A stretch of 9,905 bases of DNA from Ignavibacteria bacterium (GTDB taxonomy: Bacteria > Bacteroidota > Ignavibacteria > Tepidaquicellales > OLB5), in NCBI GenBank assembly GCA_030835005.1, contig JAUQWT010000036.1:1-9905 (forward strand), read 5' to 3'. Both the position numbers and the translations under genes were made by a program. Below the pieces are notes generated by a model. That model worked only from the letters and a program-made list of their open reading frames with translations, was not told where the DNA came from and did no database searches. Numbering within the stretch: the first letter of the stretch is position 1; each line of letters starts with the position of its first letter. Shown one piece after another: positions 1 through 6,226 of the stretch.

Positions 1-89
1 CTGGCAAACTTGTAAGTTCAGGAGTATATTTCTATAGGATAACTGCCGGCAGCTTTACTGATGTTAAGAAAATGATCATGTTAAAATAG
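1..89 (+). CDS. C-terminal end of a T9SS-sorted protein (5' truncated)
   Basis: The reading frame starting at base 3 runs open for 28 codons to TAG at 87-89 and encodes a peptide that begins GKLVSSGVYFYRI and ends KKMIMLK. This is the last beta-strand pair of the type A sorting domain used by the type IX secretion system: a 'G-x-L-x-S-G-x-Y-F/Y-x-x-I' strand followed by a basic 'K-K-M-I/L-x-x-K' end. The next gene ends almost the same way (SSVYFMKINVGG...RKMILIK), which supports the reading. The cargo part lies outside the window, so its function cannot be told. A strong terminator follows 63 bases downstream. Confidence 0.8.
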   Translation, partial: GKLVSSGVYFYRITAGSFTDVKKMIMLK

Positions 90-152
90 AGTCTCTTACC
101 AACATCTGATCGAATGAAGGTTAGTTAATTGAAGACATTTCCGAACAGGTGT

Positions 153-178
153 AACCCCCGCGAAAGCGGGGGTTTTTT
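153..178 (+). terminator. Rho-independent terminator, GAAA tetraloop
   Basis: A perfect 9-bp stem (153-161 with 166-174, AACCCCCGC/GCGGGGGTT) closes a GAAA tetraloop and runs into TTTTTT at 173-178. It ends transcription of the truncated T9SS cargo gene upstream and insulates the next gene. Confidence 0.93.
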
Positions 179-324
179 ATTTTACCAATATATTTATACC
201 GCAAATGGGTTAGATTAGCTGTAAGTGTATATATTGTTGTTATTAGCAATTAAATAGCGACTAAGATCATATATTTCATAGCATTTAGCTAATGCAAATC
301 ATAGGTTTGAGCACATGATTTAAT

Positions 325-332
325 TAGATTTG
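325..332 (+). promoter_or_regulatory. Possible Bacteroidota-type -7 promoter box (TAnnTTTG)
   Basis: TAGATTTG exactly matches the TAnnTTTG consensus known for the primary sigma factor of Bacteroidota. A TTTG at 306-309 could be the -33 element, but the 15-base spacer from TTG is shorter than the usual 17-23. If real, transcription would begin near 338, giving a leader of about 58 bases containing the hairpin at 343-371. An 8-mer with two free positions is expected by chance in AT-rich DNA, so this is tentative. Confidence 0.3.
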
Positions 333-342
333 TAACGGATAT

Positions 343-371
343 TAGAGGTATATTTAATAAAAATATCTCTA
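343..371 (+). repeat. Imperfect inverted repeat in the leader of the T9SS cargo gene
   Basis: TAGAG at 343-347 pairs with CTCTA at 367-371. The stem continues inward through a G-T wobble and A/T pairs with one mismatch. The hairpin ends 9 bases before the Shine-Dalgarno at 381-386. It has no T-run directly after it, so it is not a standard terminator; it could be an mRNA-stabilising leader structure or an operator. It is almost all A/T, so chance is a real alternative. Confidence 0.35.
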
Positions 372-395
372 AATTTATTTGAAAGGTTTAACATT

Positions 396-1211
396 ATGAA
401 ATCAATAATTCTCAGCAAAAAATTCTTGGCAGCCTTAATTGTTATCTTCTTTGCATCATCAATTTTACTTTTTGGTGATGAGAACGGCAGAACGGGCAGA
501 ACATTAAAAACCAGTACTTCAGGATGTTCCTGTCACGGTTCAATAAACACAGGTGTAACCGTTACTATCACCGGACCCGATACTGTAAATACCGGTCAAA
601 CACAGCAGTATACTTTAACAGTCACACATGCCGGAAAATTAGGAATGGGACTTGATATTGCAACAAGATTGGGCGCCTTAGGGGTAGTTTCAAACACAAC
701 ACACTTATCAAATGGCGAATTGACTCATAATGCAAATATCCCAATGACAAACGGAACTGCGTCGATCAATTTTAATTACACAGCACCGGGGACGGGCGGC
801 ATTGATACATTATGGGCTGTGGGAATAGGAACAAATAACCAGAGCAACTCCAGCGGAGACTCTTGGAATCATGCCGTAAGCAAAAGAGTATTTATAAGAA
901 GCACAGTAGGTATCGAACCGAATATATCACCCGCAGATTTTAAAATAAGTGAAAATTATCCCAATCCTTTTAATCCTTCAACAAAAATAGACGTAGATCT
1001 TTCAAAGCCCGCAAATGTGAGCATCAAGATATATGATCTGAACGGTAAAGAGATATATAATATGATCAACAGTAAACTCTCAGCTGGGAATCACACATTT
1101 GAATGGAATGCCATAACTAACTCCGGCACATCTGTTAACAGCAGTGTTTACTTTATGAAGATAAATGTTGGCGGACTTGTTGAAACCAGAAAAATGATCC
1201 TGATAAAATAG
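396..1211 (+). CDS. Secreted T9SS-sorted protein with N-terminal CSCH motif, choice-of-anchor V-like
   Basis: This 271-residue exported protein starts at ATG 396 with GAAAGG nine bases upstream. Residues 1-27 form a signal peptide (basic MKSIILSKK, hydrophobic core about 10-26). A short Gly/Arg stretch leads to GCSCHG at 43-48, then a beta-rich domain to about residue 170 (VTVTITGPDTV, QYTLTVTHAG, and a Trp-containing strand before SWNHAV). This layout resembles the 'choice-of-anchor V'/Reeler-like domains, whose N-terminal Cys-Cys-His motif often looks like a haem site; that match is from memory. Residues 184-271 are a complete type A T9SS sorting domain (SENYPNPFNPST, then NVSIKIYDLNGKEI, ending RKMILIK), so the protein is expected to cross the outer membrane and be surface-anchored or released. 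The motif is CxCH, not CxxCH, so haem attachment is uncertain. The substrate is unknown. The preceding gene also encodes a T9SS cargo. Confidence 0.85.
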   Translation: MKSIILSKKFLAALIVIFFASSILLFGDENGRTGRTLKTSTSGCSCHGSINTGVTVTITGPDTVNTGQTQQYTLTVTHAGKLGMGLDIATRLGALGVVSNTTHLSNGELTHNANIPMTNGTASINFNYTAPGTGGIDTLWAVGIGTNNQSNSSGDSWNHAVSKRVFIRSTVGIEPNISPADFKISENYPNPFNPSTKIDVDLSKPANVSIKIYDLNGKEIYNMINSKLSAGNHTFEWNAITNSGTSVNSSVYFMKINVGGLVETRKMILIK

Positions 1212-1300
1212 TGGGATGATCTTGCCTGCCCTCCTCAGAAAAGGAAACCGGCAAAAGAACATTTAGACTAATTCGCTTTTGTTCACTTAGTTGTTTTCAG

Positions 1301-1323
1301 CCCCCCAGAAATTCGGGGGGTTT
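1301..1323 (+). terminator. GC-rich hairpin after the T9SS cargo gene
   Basis: CCCCCC at 1301-1306 pairs with GGGGGG at 1315-1320 around an 8-base loop, followed by TTT only. The position 89 bases after the stop fits a terminator, but the short T-run makes it weaker than the others in this window. Confidence 0.7.
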
Positions 1324-1362
1324 GATATTTATGTATATGAATTTGTCATTCTGTCAGAAACA

Positions 1363-1397
1363 ATAATAGCCTGTTCGGAAAACAAACAGGCTATTAT
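1363..1397 (-). terminator. 13-bp hairpin between convergent genes
   Basis: ATAATAGCCTGTT (1363-1375) is perfectly complementary to AACAGGCTATTAT (1385-1397) with a 9-base loop. It lies 36 bases beyond the stop of the minus-strand kinase and faces the cargo gene, so it can end the kinase transcript. On the minus strand the tail is only TGTTTC, so it may work in both directions or mainly protect mRNA ends. Confidence 0.65.
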
Positions 1398-1432
1398 CAA
1401 ATATAGGATAATCTGAGATTTTCAAAAGATTC

Positions 1433-2644
1433 TTAATGCAGAGGCAACATAATAACAAATGTTGTTCCTTTGCCGACTTGGGATTTGACCTTTATCTCTC
1501 CTCTATGTTCCTTTATTATTCGTTTAACAATGGACAATCCAAGTCCGGTACCTTTTCCATATCCTTTGGATGTAAAAAAAGGCTGATAGATCTTCTCAAG
1601 AATCTCTTTAGGAATACCCGGCCCGTTATCTGTTACTTCTATCATGATCTTAGAATCGTATCCCTGAGTTCTCAGAATAATCTCACCTTTGCCCGTGAAA
1701 GCCTGAATTGAATTTATAACGAGATTACTCAATGCATCTTCAATTTGAGCTTTGTCAACCATCATTTCAGGCAATCCTTTATCAAGCTCTTTCTTGATAG
1801 TAACACTTTTATTTCCGATTGCAAATTTAGAGTTCGCAACGATACCCTCTATAATATCATTGATACTGTTCCTGGTTCTTTCGACTGTAATTGGACGGGA
1901 GAAATTCAACAATCCACGCAGAGATTTAGTGATCCTTGTTGCCTCATCAACTATTGTTTTCAGCTCATCAAACTCAGGTGAATTTTCTTTTCTATTTAGC
2001 AGTAAATAATCGGCATTACCTGAAATTATATTAAGCGGATTGGAAAGACTGTGGGCAATGCTGGAAACAACTTCACCTATAAGCGCCAGGTTCTCCCTTT
2101 CTCTGAGCTCTTTCTGGAGTTTTTTCACGTTTGTTATGTCTCTTAAGATCCCTACACTTCCTATACTCTCTTTGTCATTGAAAATCGCAAATCTCGAAAT
2201 GCTCACACTTATTATTTTCCCCGACTTGGTAATTCTTTCGCTTTCATAATTTGCGAGAAAGCCATTTCTTTGGACTTCATCAATCAGGAATTTTCTCTCC
2301 CCTTTTTTCCGCAAATAGTCGGGAATTAGAAAATCAAAGTCCTTTCCCATAACTTCGTCTTTTTTGTACCCAAAAATATCTTCAGCCCCTTTGTTCCAGA
2401 GGAAGATCTTAAATTCAGGGTCAAGCCCAACTATAGCATCAATTGAGTACAGGATAATATCTGAAAAGAATTTCTCATGAGCACTTTTCCCGTCTTTCAT
2501 GAGCTGGATAATTGAGCCAAGGCACGCATCAACATCTGCAAGAACTCCTTCGATCTCAACAGCATTTAACTTTCCGCTTCTGCTGATCTTCTCACGCAAT
2601 TCTTCCTTTTGCCTGGTAAGCTCAGATATTACCATTTGTTCCAA
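1433..2644 (-). CDS. Soluble PAS-domain sensor histidine kinase (NtrB-like)
   Basis: This 403-residue kinase has no membrane segment, so it should sense a cytoplasmic signal. An N-terminal helical, coiled-coil-like stretch (1-55) precedes a PAS domain (about 60-175, with YSIDAIVGLDPEFKIFLWN and FGYKKDEVMGKDF), a HisKA domain with the phospho-acceptor His198 in SSIAHSLSNPL, and a complete HATPase_c domain: N-box N307/N311, G1 DNGPGI (339-344), PFFTSK (355-360) and G2 GTGLGL (365-370). The residue after the phospho-His is Ser199 where Glu or Asp is usual in HisKA proteins. The start drawn is TTG at 2644-2642, 4 bases from GGGAGG on the minus strand; ATG at residue 4 lies 13 bases away and is possible. 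No response regulator is in view. It is divergent from the dehydrogenase/copper ATPase pair, and that context is the only hint of a metal or stress role. Confidence 0.9.
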   Translation of the reverse strand: MEQMVISELTRQKEELREKISRSGKLNAVEIEGVLADVDACLGSIIQLMKDGKSAHEKFFSDIILYSIDAIVGLDPEFKIFLWNKGAEDIFGYKKDEVMGKDFDFLIPDYLRKKGERKFLIDEVQRNGFLANYESERITKSGKIISVSISRFAIFNDKESIGSVGILRDITNVKKLQKELRERENLALIGEVVSSIAHSLSNPLNIISGNADYLLLNRKENSPEFDELKTIVDEATRITKSLRGLLNFSRPITVERTRNSINDIIEGIVANSKFAIGNKSVTIKKELDKGLPEMMVDKAQIEDALSNLVINSIQAFTGKGEIILRTQGYDSKIMIEVTDNGPGIPKEILEKIYQPFFTSKGYGKGTGLGLSIVKRIIKEHRGEIKVKSQVGKGTTFVIMLPLH

Positions 2645-2648
2645 AAAA

Positions 2649-2654
2649 CCTCCC
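2649..2654 (-). promoter_or_regulatory. Shine-Dalgarno of the histidine kinase gene
   Basis: On the minus strand GGGAGG sits 4 bases before TTG (2644-2642) and 13 bases before the in-frame ATG at residue 4. The spacing is short for one and long for the other, so it favours TTG but does not settle the start. Confidence 0.6.
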
Positions 2655-2700
2655 GAATTATACTTTGATTACTGCTAATATAGGCAACTCAGAGTGTTTA

Positions 2701-2776
2701 GATAATGATACTGCTCATATTAACTGATGATTCTTATCATTGAAATAGATTAAAGACGTTCATAATTTAATGATAA
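2701..2776. promoter_or_regulatory. Alternating AATGATA repeats, possible Fur-like operator
   Basis: GATAATGATA at 2701-2710 equals the first ten bases of the classical 19-base Fur box; over 2701-2719, 14 of 19 positions agree by eye. A reverse-strand AATGATAA (TTATCATT at 2734-2741) followed by an imperfect second half agrees at about 13 of 19, and a third AATGATAA lies at 2769-2776. A metal-responsive repressor would fit the copper ATPase downstream, but Fur boxes are A/T-rich and chance similarity is common. Confidence 0.25.
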
Positions 2777-2959
2777 TTTATGAGAAATGAGTTCTTATAA
2801 TAATTACATTTAGTTTCTTGTTTCTTCAAATCAAAATGTAATAAAAAGATAACATAAATACTTAATCGAAAGATACATCGGGAATCTCAATGAATCTGCA
2901 GTCCTGAAGTTCAATTATTGAAACTGATTTATATCATAAATTTAGTTGCTTTTTATCAC

Positions 2960-2967
2960 TATTTTTG
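2960..2967 (+). promoter_or_regulatory. Possible TAnnTTTG promoter box, leaderless mRNA for the dehydrogenase
   Basis: TATTTTTG matches the Bacteroidota -7 consensus and ends 6 bases before ATG 2974. Transcription would then begin at about the start codon, giving a leaderless message, which agrees with the lack of any Shine-Dalgarno. No TTG lies at the correct -33 spacing (the nearest are 11 and 39 bases away), so confidence is low. Confidence 0.25.
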
Positions 2968-2973
2968 TTGAAT

Positions 2974-3744
2974 ATGACATCGTTAAAAAATAAGATAGTA
3001 CTTATCACAGGGGCGTCAAGCGGTATCGGTTTGTCATCTGCCCACGCATTTGCGAAAAAAGGAGCCAAACTCATACTTGCTGCCAGAAGGATTGACAGGC
3101 TGAATGCACTGGCTTTGAATCTGAAAAAAGACTACAGATCAGAAACCCTGGTCCTGAAACTCGACGTTACAATTGAATCAAAAGTAAGCAATGCCATTGA
3201 GAAGCTTCCTGCTAAATGGAAAAGCATTGATATTCTTTTGAACAACGCGGGATTGAGCAGAGGCCTGGATAAGCTTCACGAAGGAAGTATTAAGGATTGG
3301 GATGAGATGATAAATACCAATGTTAAGGGACTTCTTTATGTTTCGAGGGCAGTGATACCTTTTATGGTTAAGCAGAATTCCGGGCATATCATTAACATTG
3401 GTTCAATTGCCGGGCATGAAGTATATCCCAAAGGAAACGTTTATTGCGCTACAAAGCATGCAGTTGATGCAATCACAAAAGGCATGAGAATGGACCTGTT
3501 TGATACTGATATCAGGGTTACTACTATCGATCCGGGAATGGCGGAAACCGAATTCAGTACAGTTCGTTTCAGAGGAAATGTTAATAAAGCTAAAGCTGTT
3601 TATACAGGTATCAAGCCGTTATTGCCTGAAGATGTTGCAGATGCTGTTATTTATGCAGCAACAAGGCCTCAAAATGTAGTTGTTGCTGAAATGATCCTGC
3701 TTCCGAACAAACAGGCATCATCAATTGTTGTTCACAGAAACTAA
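2974..3744 (+). CDS. ydfG: YdfG-type NADP-dependent short-chain dehydrogenase (3-hydroxy acid/serine dehydrogenase family)
   Basis: This 256-residue cytoplasmic SDR is of classical length. It has the TGASSGIG nucleotide-binding motif (12-19), Arg38-Arg39 after the second strand (typical of NADP preference), LDV (63-65), NNAG (90-93), the structural Asn in NTNVKG (116), Ser144, and the catalytic Tyr157-x-x-x-Lys161. Stretches such as KSIDILLNNAGL, the IKDWDEMINTNVKGL region, HIINIGSIAG and the C-terminal ETEFSTVRFRG...VVHRN closely follow E. coli YdfG as I recall it. YdfG oxidises L-allo-threonine, serine and 3-hydroxy acids, and reduces malonic semialdehyde. The first ATG (2974) is chosen because the family begins right before the first beta-strand; TTG codons at 2965 and 2968 would add only three residues. 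There is no Shine-Dalgarno. The copper ATPase starts 11 bases after its stop, so they are probably cotranscribed; a functional link is not obvious. Confidence 0.88.
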   Translation: MTSLKNKIVLITGASSGIGLSSAHAFAKKGAKLILAARRIDRLNALALNLKKDYRSETLVLKLDVTIESKVSNAIEKLPAKWKSIDILLNNAGLSRGLDKLHEGSIKDWDEMINTNVKGLLYVSRAVIPFMVKQNSGHIINIGSIAGHEVYPKGNVYCATKHAVDAITKGMRMDLFDTDIRVTTIDPGMAETEFSTVRFRGNVNKAKAVYTGIKPLLPEDVADAVIYAATRPQNVVVAEMILLPNKQASSIVVHRN

Positions 3745-3755
3745 AAAAAATTGTA

Positions 3756-5999
3756 TTGAGCGAAATATTGGAAAAAAATGCACCGGTTGAACTGAATATT
3801 GAAGGAATGGATTGCCCTTCCTGCGCTATGAAGATCGAGCGAAGGCTTAACAAACTTGATGGCATTGTAAATGCAAAGGTTGACCTGGCAAATGAGATCG
3901 CAACATTTGAAATCACAGGCGGAGTGCTGAATATTGACTCAATAAAGAAAGAGATCGATAAACTGGGTTACAAAGCTGTAGAGCCTGATATTGATATTGA
4001 AGGAACTGAGGAAGAAAAACTTGCTGAGAGTGAAAAGCAAAAAGCAAGATCCATTTTCAGATTGAAGATCATAACAAGTATAACTCTTTCTGTGATAATA
4101 GTAATTTTGGGAATGAAGGAGCATCTTGGATTCCTTAGCGGATTATCACAATCAACAGCTAACTGGATCTCTTTCCCGCTATCGGCAATTGTTGTTTTTT
4201 GGTGTGGTATGAAATTTATGCGCGGATTCATAGCAGATATCAGGGCAATGTCTGCCGGAATGGATTCTCTAATTGCAATCGGAACGCTATCGGCATTTTT
4301 CTACAGCGTTTTAGTAATGATCTACCCCGAGGTATCAGGCGAGCATGAGCATACAGTTTATTTCGAGAGCGCGGCAATGATAATATCTTTCATTCTGCTT
4401 GGCAACTATCTTGAATTCAACCTGAAGAATAAAACTCATTATGCTATCCGTTCGTTAATGGATCTCCAGGTGAAAAATGCCCTTGTAATCAGAAATGGAA
4501 TGGAGTTTGAGTTACCTGTTAAGAAAGTGAGGGTTGGCGATATTGTTCTTGTTAAACCCGGAGAGCATATCCCGGTTGATGGTATTGTGATAGAAGGTTC
4601 TTCAAGTGTTGACGAAGCAATGATGACGGGCGAATCTCTGCCTTCTGATAAAGTGCCCGGTACGCTGGCCATAGGAGGAACGATTAATGTAAACGGCTAT
4701 CTTAAGATCAGAACAGAGAAAACAGTTAATGATTCATTTCTGACAAAGATCATTAATATGGTAAAAGATGCTCAAAGTTCAAAACCCCGCATTCAGAGAA
4801 TTGCTGACAGGGTTTCCGCAGTATTTGTACCGATTGTAATTCTTATTGCAATTGGTACTTTCCTGATTTGGGATTTTTACATAGGACAGACTTTAAGCTA
4901 CTCTTTATTGAAAGCAGTTGCTGTGCTCATTATAGCATGCCCTTGCGCTTTAGGGCTTGCTACACCCATTGCCATTGTATTGGGAGTTGGCAAAGCAGCC
5001 GAAAACAAAATTCTGTTCAACAATGCAGAGGCTATTGAAAACGTAAGCAAAATTGATACAATTGTATTCGATAAGACAGGTACTTTGACCTATGCTAAGT
5101 TTGAAGTACAGGATGTCATTACCCACAACAATAATTATAGTAAAGAAGAAATATTGAAGTTGACTGCATCGATAGAAAATTTCTCAGAGCATCCTATTGC
5201 CAGGGCGATAGTTGAGAACTACCGGTCAGGTTCAATTGGCACTGAAAAGATGTATGAAGTAAATGAGTTCAGGAATACTTCCGGCATAGGGGTAGAAGCA
5301 GTGATGAATGGCAGTAATTATAAGATAGGCGGGACAAACCTCATTAACAAAGATAATCTGCATGGCAGCGGAAATGGAAAAGGATTCAAAAACATCTATC
5401 TTTTTGAAAATGACGCACTGATCGGCGAATTAAAGCTTGCTGATAGAGTTAAAGATAACGCAAAGGTAATATTAAACAGGCTGAAATCTGATGGTTACAG
5501 GCTTTCACTAATATCCGGTGATAATAGTGAAGCAACCGAGAAAATTGCAGGTGAGTTGGGAATCGAAGATTTTAGAGCAGAAGTCCTGCCCGATGAGAAA
5601 CTTGAGATTATTTCAGAGATCCAGCGCTCCGGGAGGAAACCGGCAATGATTGGTGACGGGATAAACGATGCTCCCGCTCTTTCAAAATCTAACCTTGGAA
5701 TAGCTATTGGGACTGGACAGGATATAGCGATTCAATCGGCAGATGTTATTTTAGTAAAAGGTGATCTGGAAAATATTCTTGCCTTGTTCAAGATCTCGAA
5801 CAAAACAATAAGAATCATCAAGCAAAACATTTTTTGGGCATTCTTTTACAATGCGGCGGCAATTCCCGTAGCTGCCGGAATTTTGGTCCCGATTGGCATA
5901 TCCGTATCTCCTGTAATGGCCTCAATGCTTATGGCAATGAGTGATGTGGTTACTGTGCTTATTAATTCTATGCGCATCAAATATATGAAAATACAATAG
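3756..5999 (+). CDS. copA: Copper-type P1B heavy-metal-translocating ATPase (CopA-like)
   Basis: This 747-residue pump should export Cu+ (possibly another soft metal) from the cytoplasm using ATP. In order: one HMA domain (about 11-77) with GMDCPSC (Cys20, Cys23); paired N-terminal membrane helices (about 104-120, 137-156); further helices near 170-189 and 204-219; actuator domain with TGES (291-294); membrane helix with the ion-binding CPC (395-397) in IACPCALGLATP; phosphorylation loop DKTGT (Asp439); SEHP (477-480) as in P1B nucleotide domains; GDGINDAP (633-640); and two last helices with Tyr698-Asn699 and MAMSD (726-730). CPC plus YN indicates the Cu+ group, but Asp730 replaces the usual second Ser of MxxSS. 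The start is TTG 3756: the next in-frame ATG is inside the GMDC motif and would destroy the HMA domain. No Shine-Dalgarno is visible; the gene lies 11 bases after the dehydrogenase. No terminator is seen after the stop, so some read-through toward 6227 is possible. Confidence 0.93.
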   Translation: MSEILEKNAPVELNIEGMDCPSCAMKIERRLNKLDGIVNAKVDLANEIATFEITGGVLNIDSIKKEIDKLGYKAVEPDIDIEGTEEEKLAESEKQKARSIFRLKIITSITLSVIIVILGMKEHLGFLSGLSQSTANWISFPLSAIVVFWCGMKFMRGFIADIRAMSAGMDSLIAIGTLSAFFYSVLVMIYPEVSGEHEHTVYFESAAMIISFILLGNYLEFNLKNKTHYAIRSLMDLQVKNALVIRNGMEFELPVKKVRVGDIVLVKPGEHIPVDGIVIEGSSSVDEAMMTGESLPSDKVPGTLAIGGTINVNGYLKIRTEKTVNDSFLTKIINMVKDAQSSKPRIQRIADRVSAVFVPIVILIAIGTFLIWDFYIGQTLSYSLLKAVAVLIIACPCALGLATPIAIVLGVGKAAENKILFNNAEAIENVSKIDTIVFDKTGTLTYAKFEVQDVITHNNNYSKEEILKLTASIENFSEHPIARAIVENYRSGSIGTEKMYEVNEFRNTSGIGVEAVMNGSNYKIGGTNLINKDNLHGSGNGKGFKNIYLFENDALIGELKLADRVKDNAKVILNRLKSDGYRLSLISGDNSEATEKIAGELGIEDFRAEVLPDEKLEIISEIQRSGRKPAMIGDGINDAPALSKSNLGIAIGTGQDIAIQSADVILVKGDLENILALFKISNKTIRIIKQNIFWAFFYNAAAIPVAAGILVPIGISVSPVMASMLMAMSDVVTVLINSMRIKYMKIQ

Positions 6000-6090
6000 T
6001 TAACAACAATTTACTGTGTATTGATAAATTTTTGGGAACAAACTTTATAGAAACTTGTTTATATTTACGGTGTTTGCTATTTGAAAATTT

Positions 6091-6149
6091 CAAAAAAGGA
6101 GTTGAGCCAAGGCATGAATTTCTGGGCCTGCCAAGCCAAGCATAATTAA
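6091..6149 (+). other. GC-richer island with three GCCAAG repeats between copA and barrel 1
   Basis: In an otherwise AT-rich 227-base gap, this segment carries AAAAAAGGAG followed by GCCAAG at 6106-6111, 6130-6135 and 6135-6140, and a GGCA/TGCC pair (6111-6114 with 6129-6132). An 11-codon frame (ATG 6114 to TAA 6149, MNFWACQAKHN) lies within, 12 bases after AGGAG. It may be an operator, a leader element or the remains of something older; I do not recognise it. Confidence 0.3.
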
Positions 6150-6213
6150 CAGTAGTTTATTATCTCTATATCAGTAATTTAAAAAGCATCACATTTAATC
6201 ATAAATTTCTTAA

Positions 6214-6218
6214 AGGAG
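6214..6218 (+). promoter_or_regulatory. Strong Shine-Dalgarno selecting a TTG start
   Basis: AGGAG within AAAGGAG lies 8 bases before TTG 6227. It is the best ribosome-binding site in the window and fixes the TTG as the start of barrel 1; the next in-frame ATG is at residue 54 and would remove the signal peptide. Confidence 0.8.
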
Positions 6219-6226
6219 AAGAAAAA

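Larger units (their letters stand above)
179..395 (+). other. AT-rich intergenic leader region
   Basis: Together with the stretch from base 90 this makes a 306-base gap with no credible gene. After the terminator it is AT-rich and has no ORF of note. It must hold the promoter of the secreted protein at 396. Visible elements are a TAGATTTG box at 325-332, an imperfect hairpin at 343-371 and a Shine-Dalgarno GAAAGG at 381-386; the first two are described separately. Confidence 0.6.
2655..2973. other. AT-rich divergent intergenic region
   Basis: About 320 bases without a gene separate the kinase (leftward) from the dehydrogenase (rightward), so both promoters should lie here. Visible signals are three copies of AATGATA in alternating orientation (2704-2710, complement 2735-2741, 2769-2775) and a TATTTTTG box at 2960-2967. 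The rest is plain AT-rich DNA with no convincing hairpin or small ORF. Confidence 0.6.

Noticed and set aside
1436..2249. Plus-strand ORFs of 69-91 residues opposite the kinase
   Set aside because: The kinase frame on the minus strand is intact with all its motifs; these are shadow frames.
2965..2973. TTG codons as the start of the short-chain dehydrogenase
   Set aside because: They add three residues without a Shine-Dalgarno; ATG 2974 places the first beta-strand at the usual distance for this family.
6021..6047. Sigma70-like promoter TTGATA-17-TTTATA upstream of barrel 1
   Set aside because: The -10 part fits poorly (3 of 6) and the region is AT-rich; it leaves a leader of about 170 bases with no support.
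6114..6149. 11-codon ORF MNFWACQAKHN as a gene
   Set aside because: It is too short to support, AGGAG is 12 bases away, and nothing in the peptide is recognisable; kept only as part of the GC-richer island.
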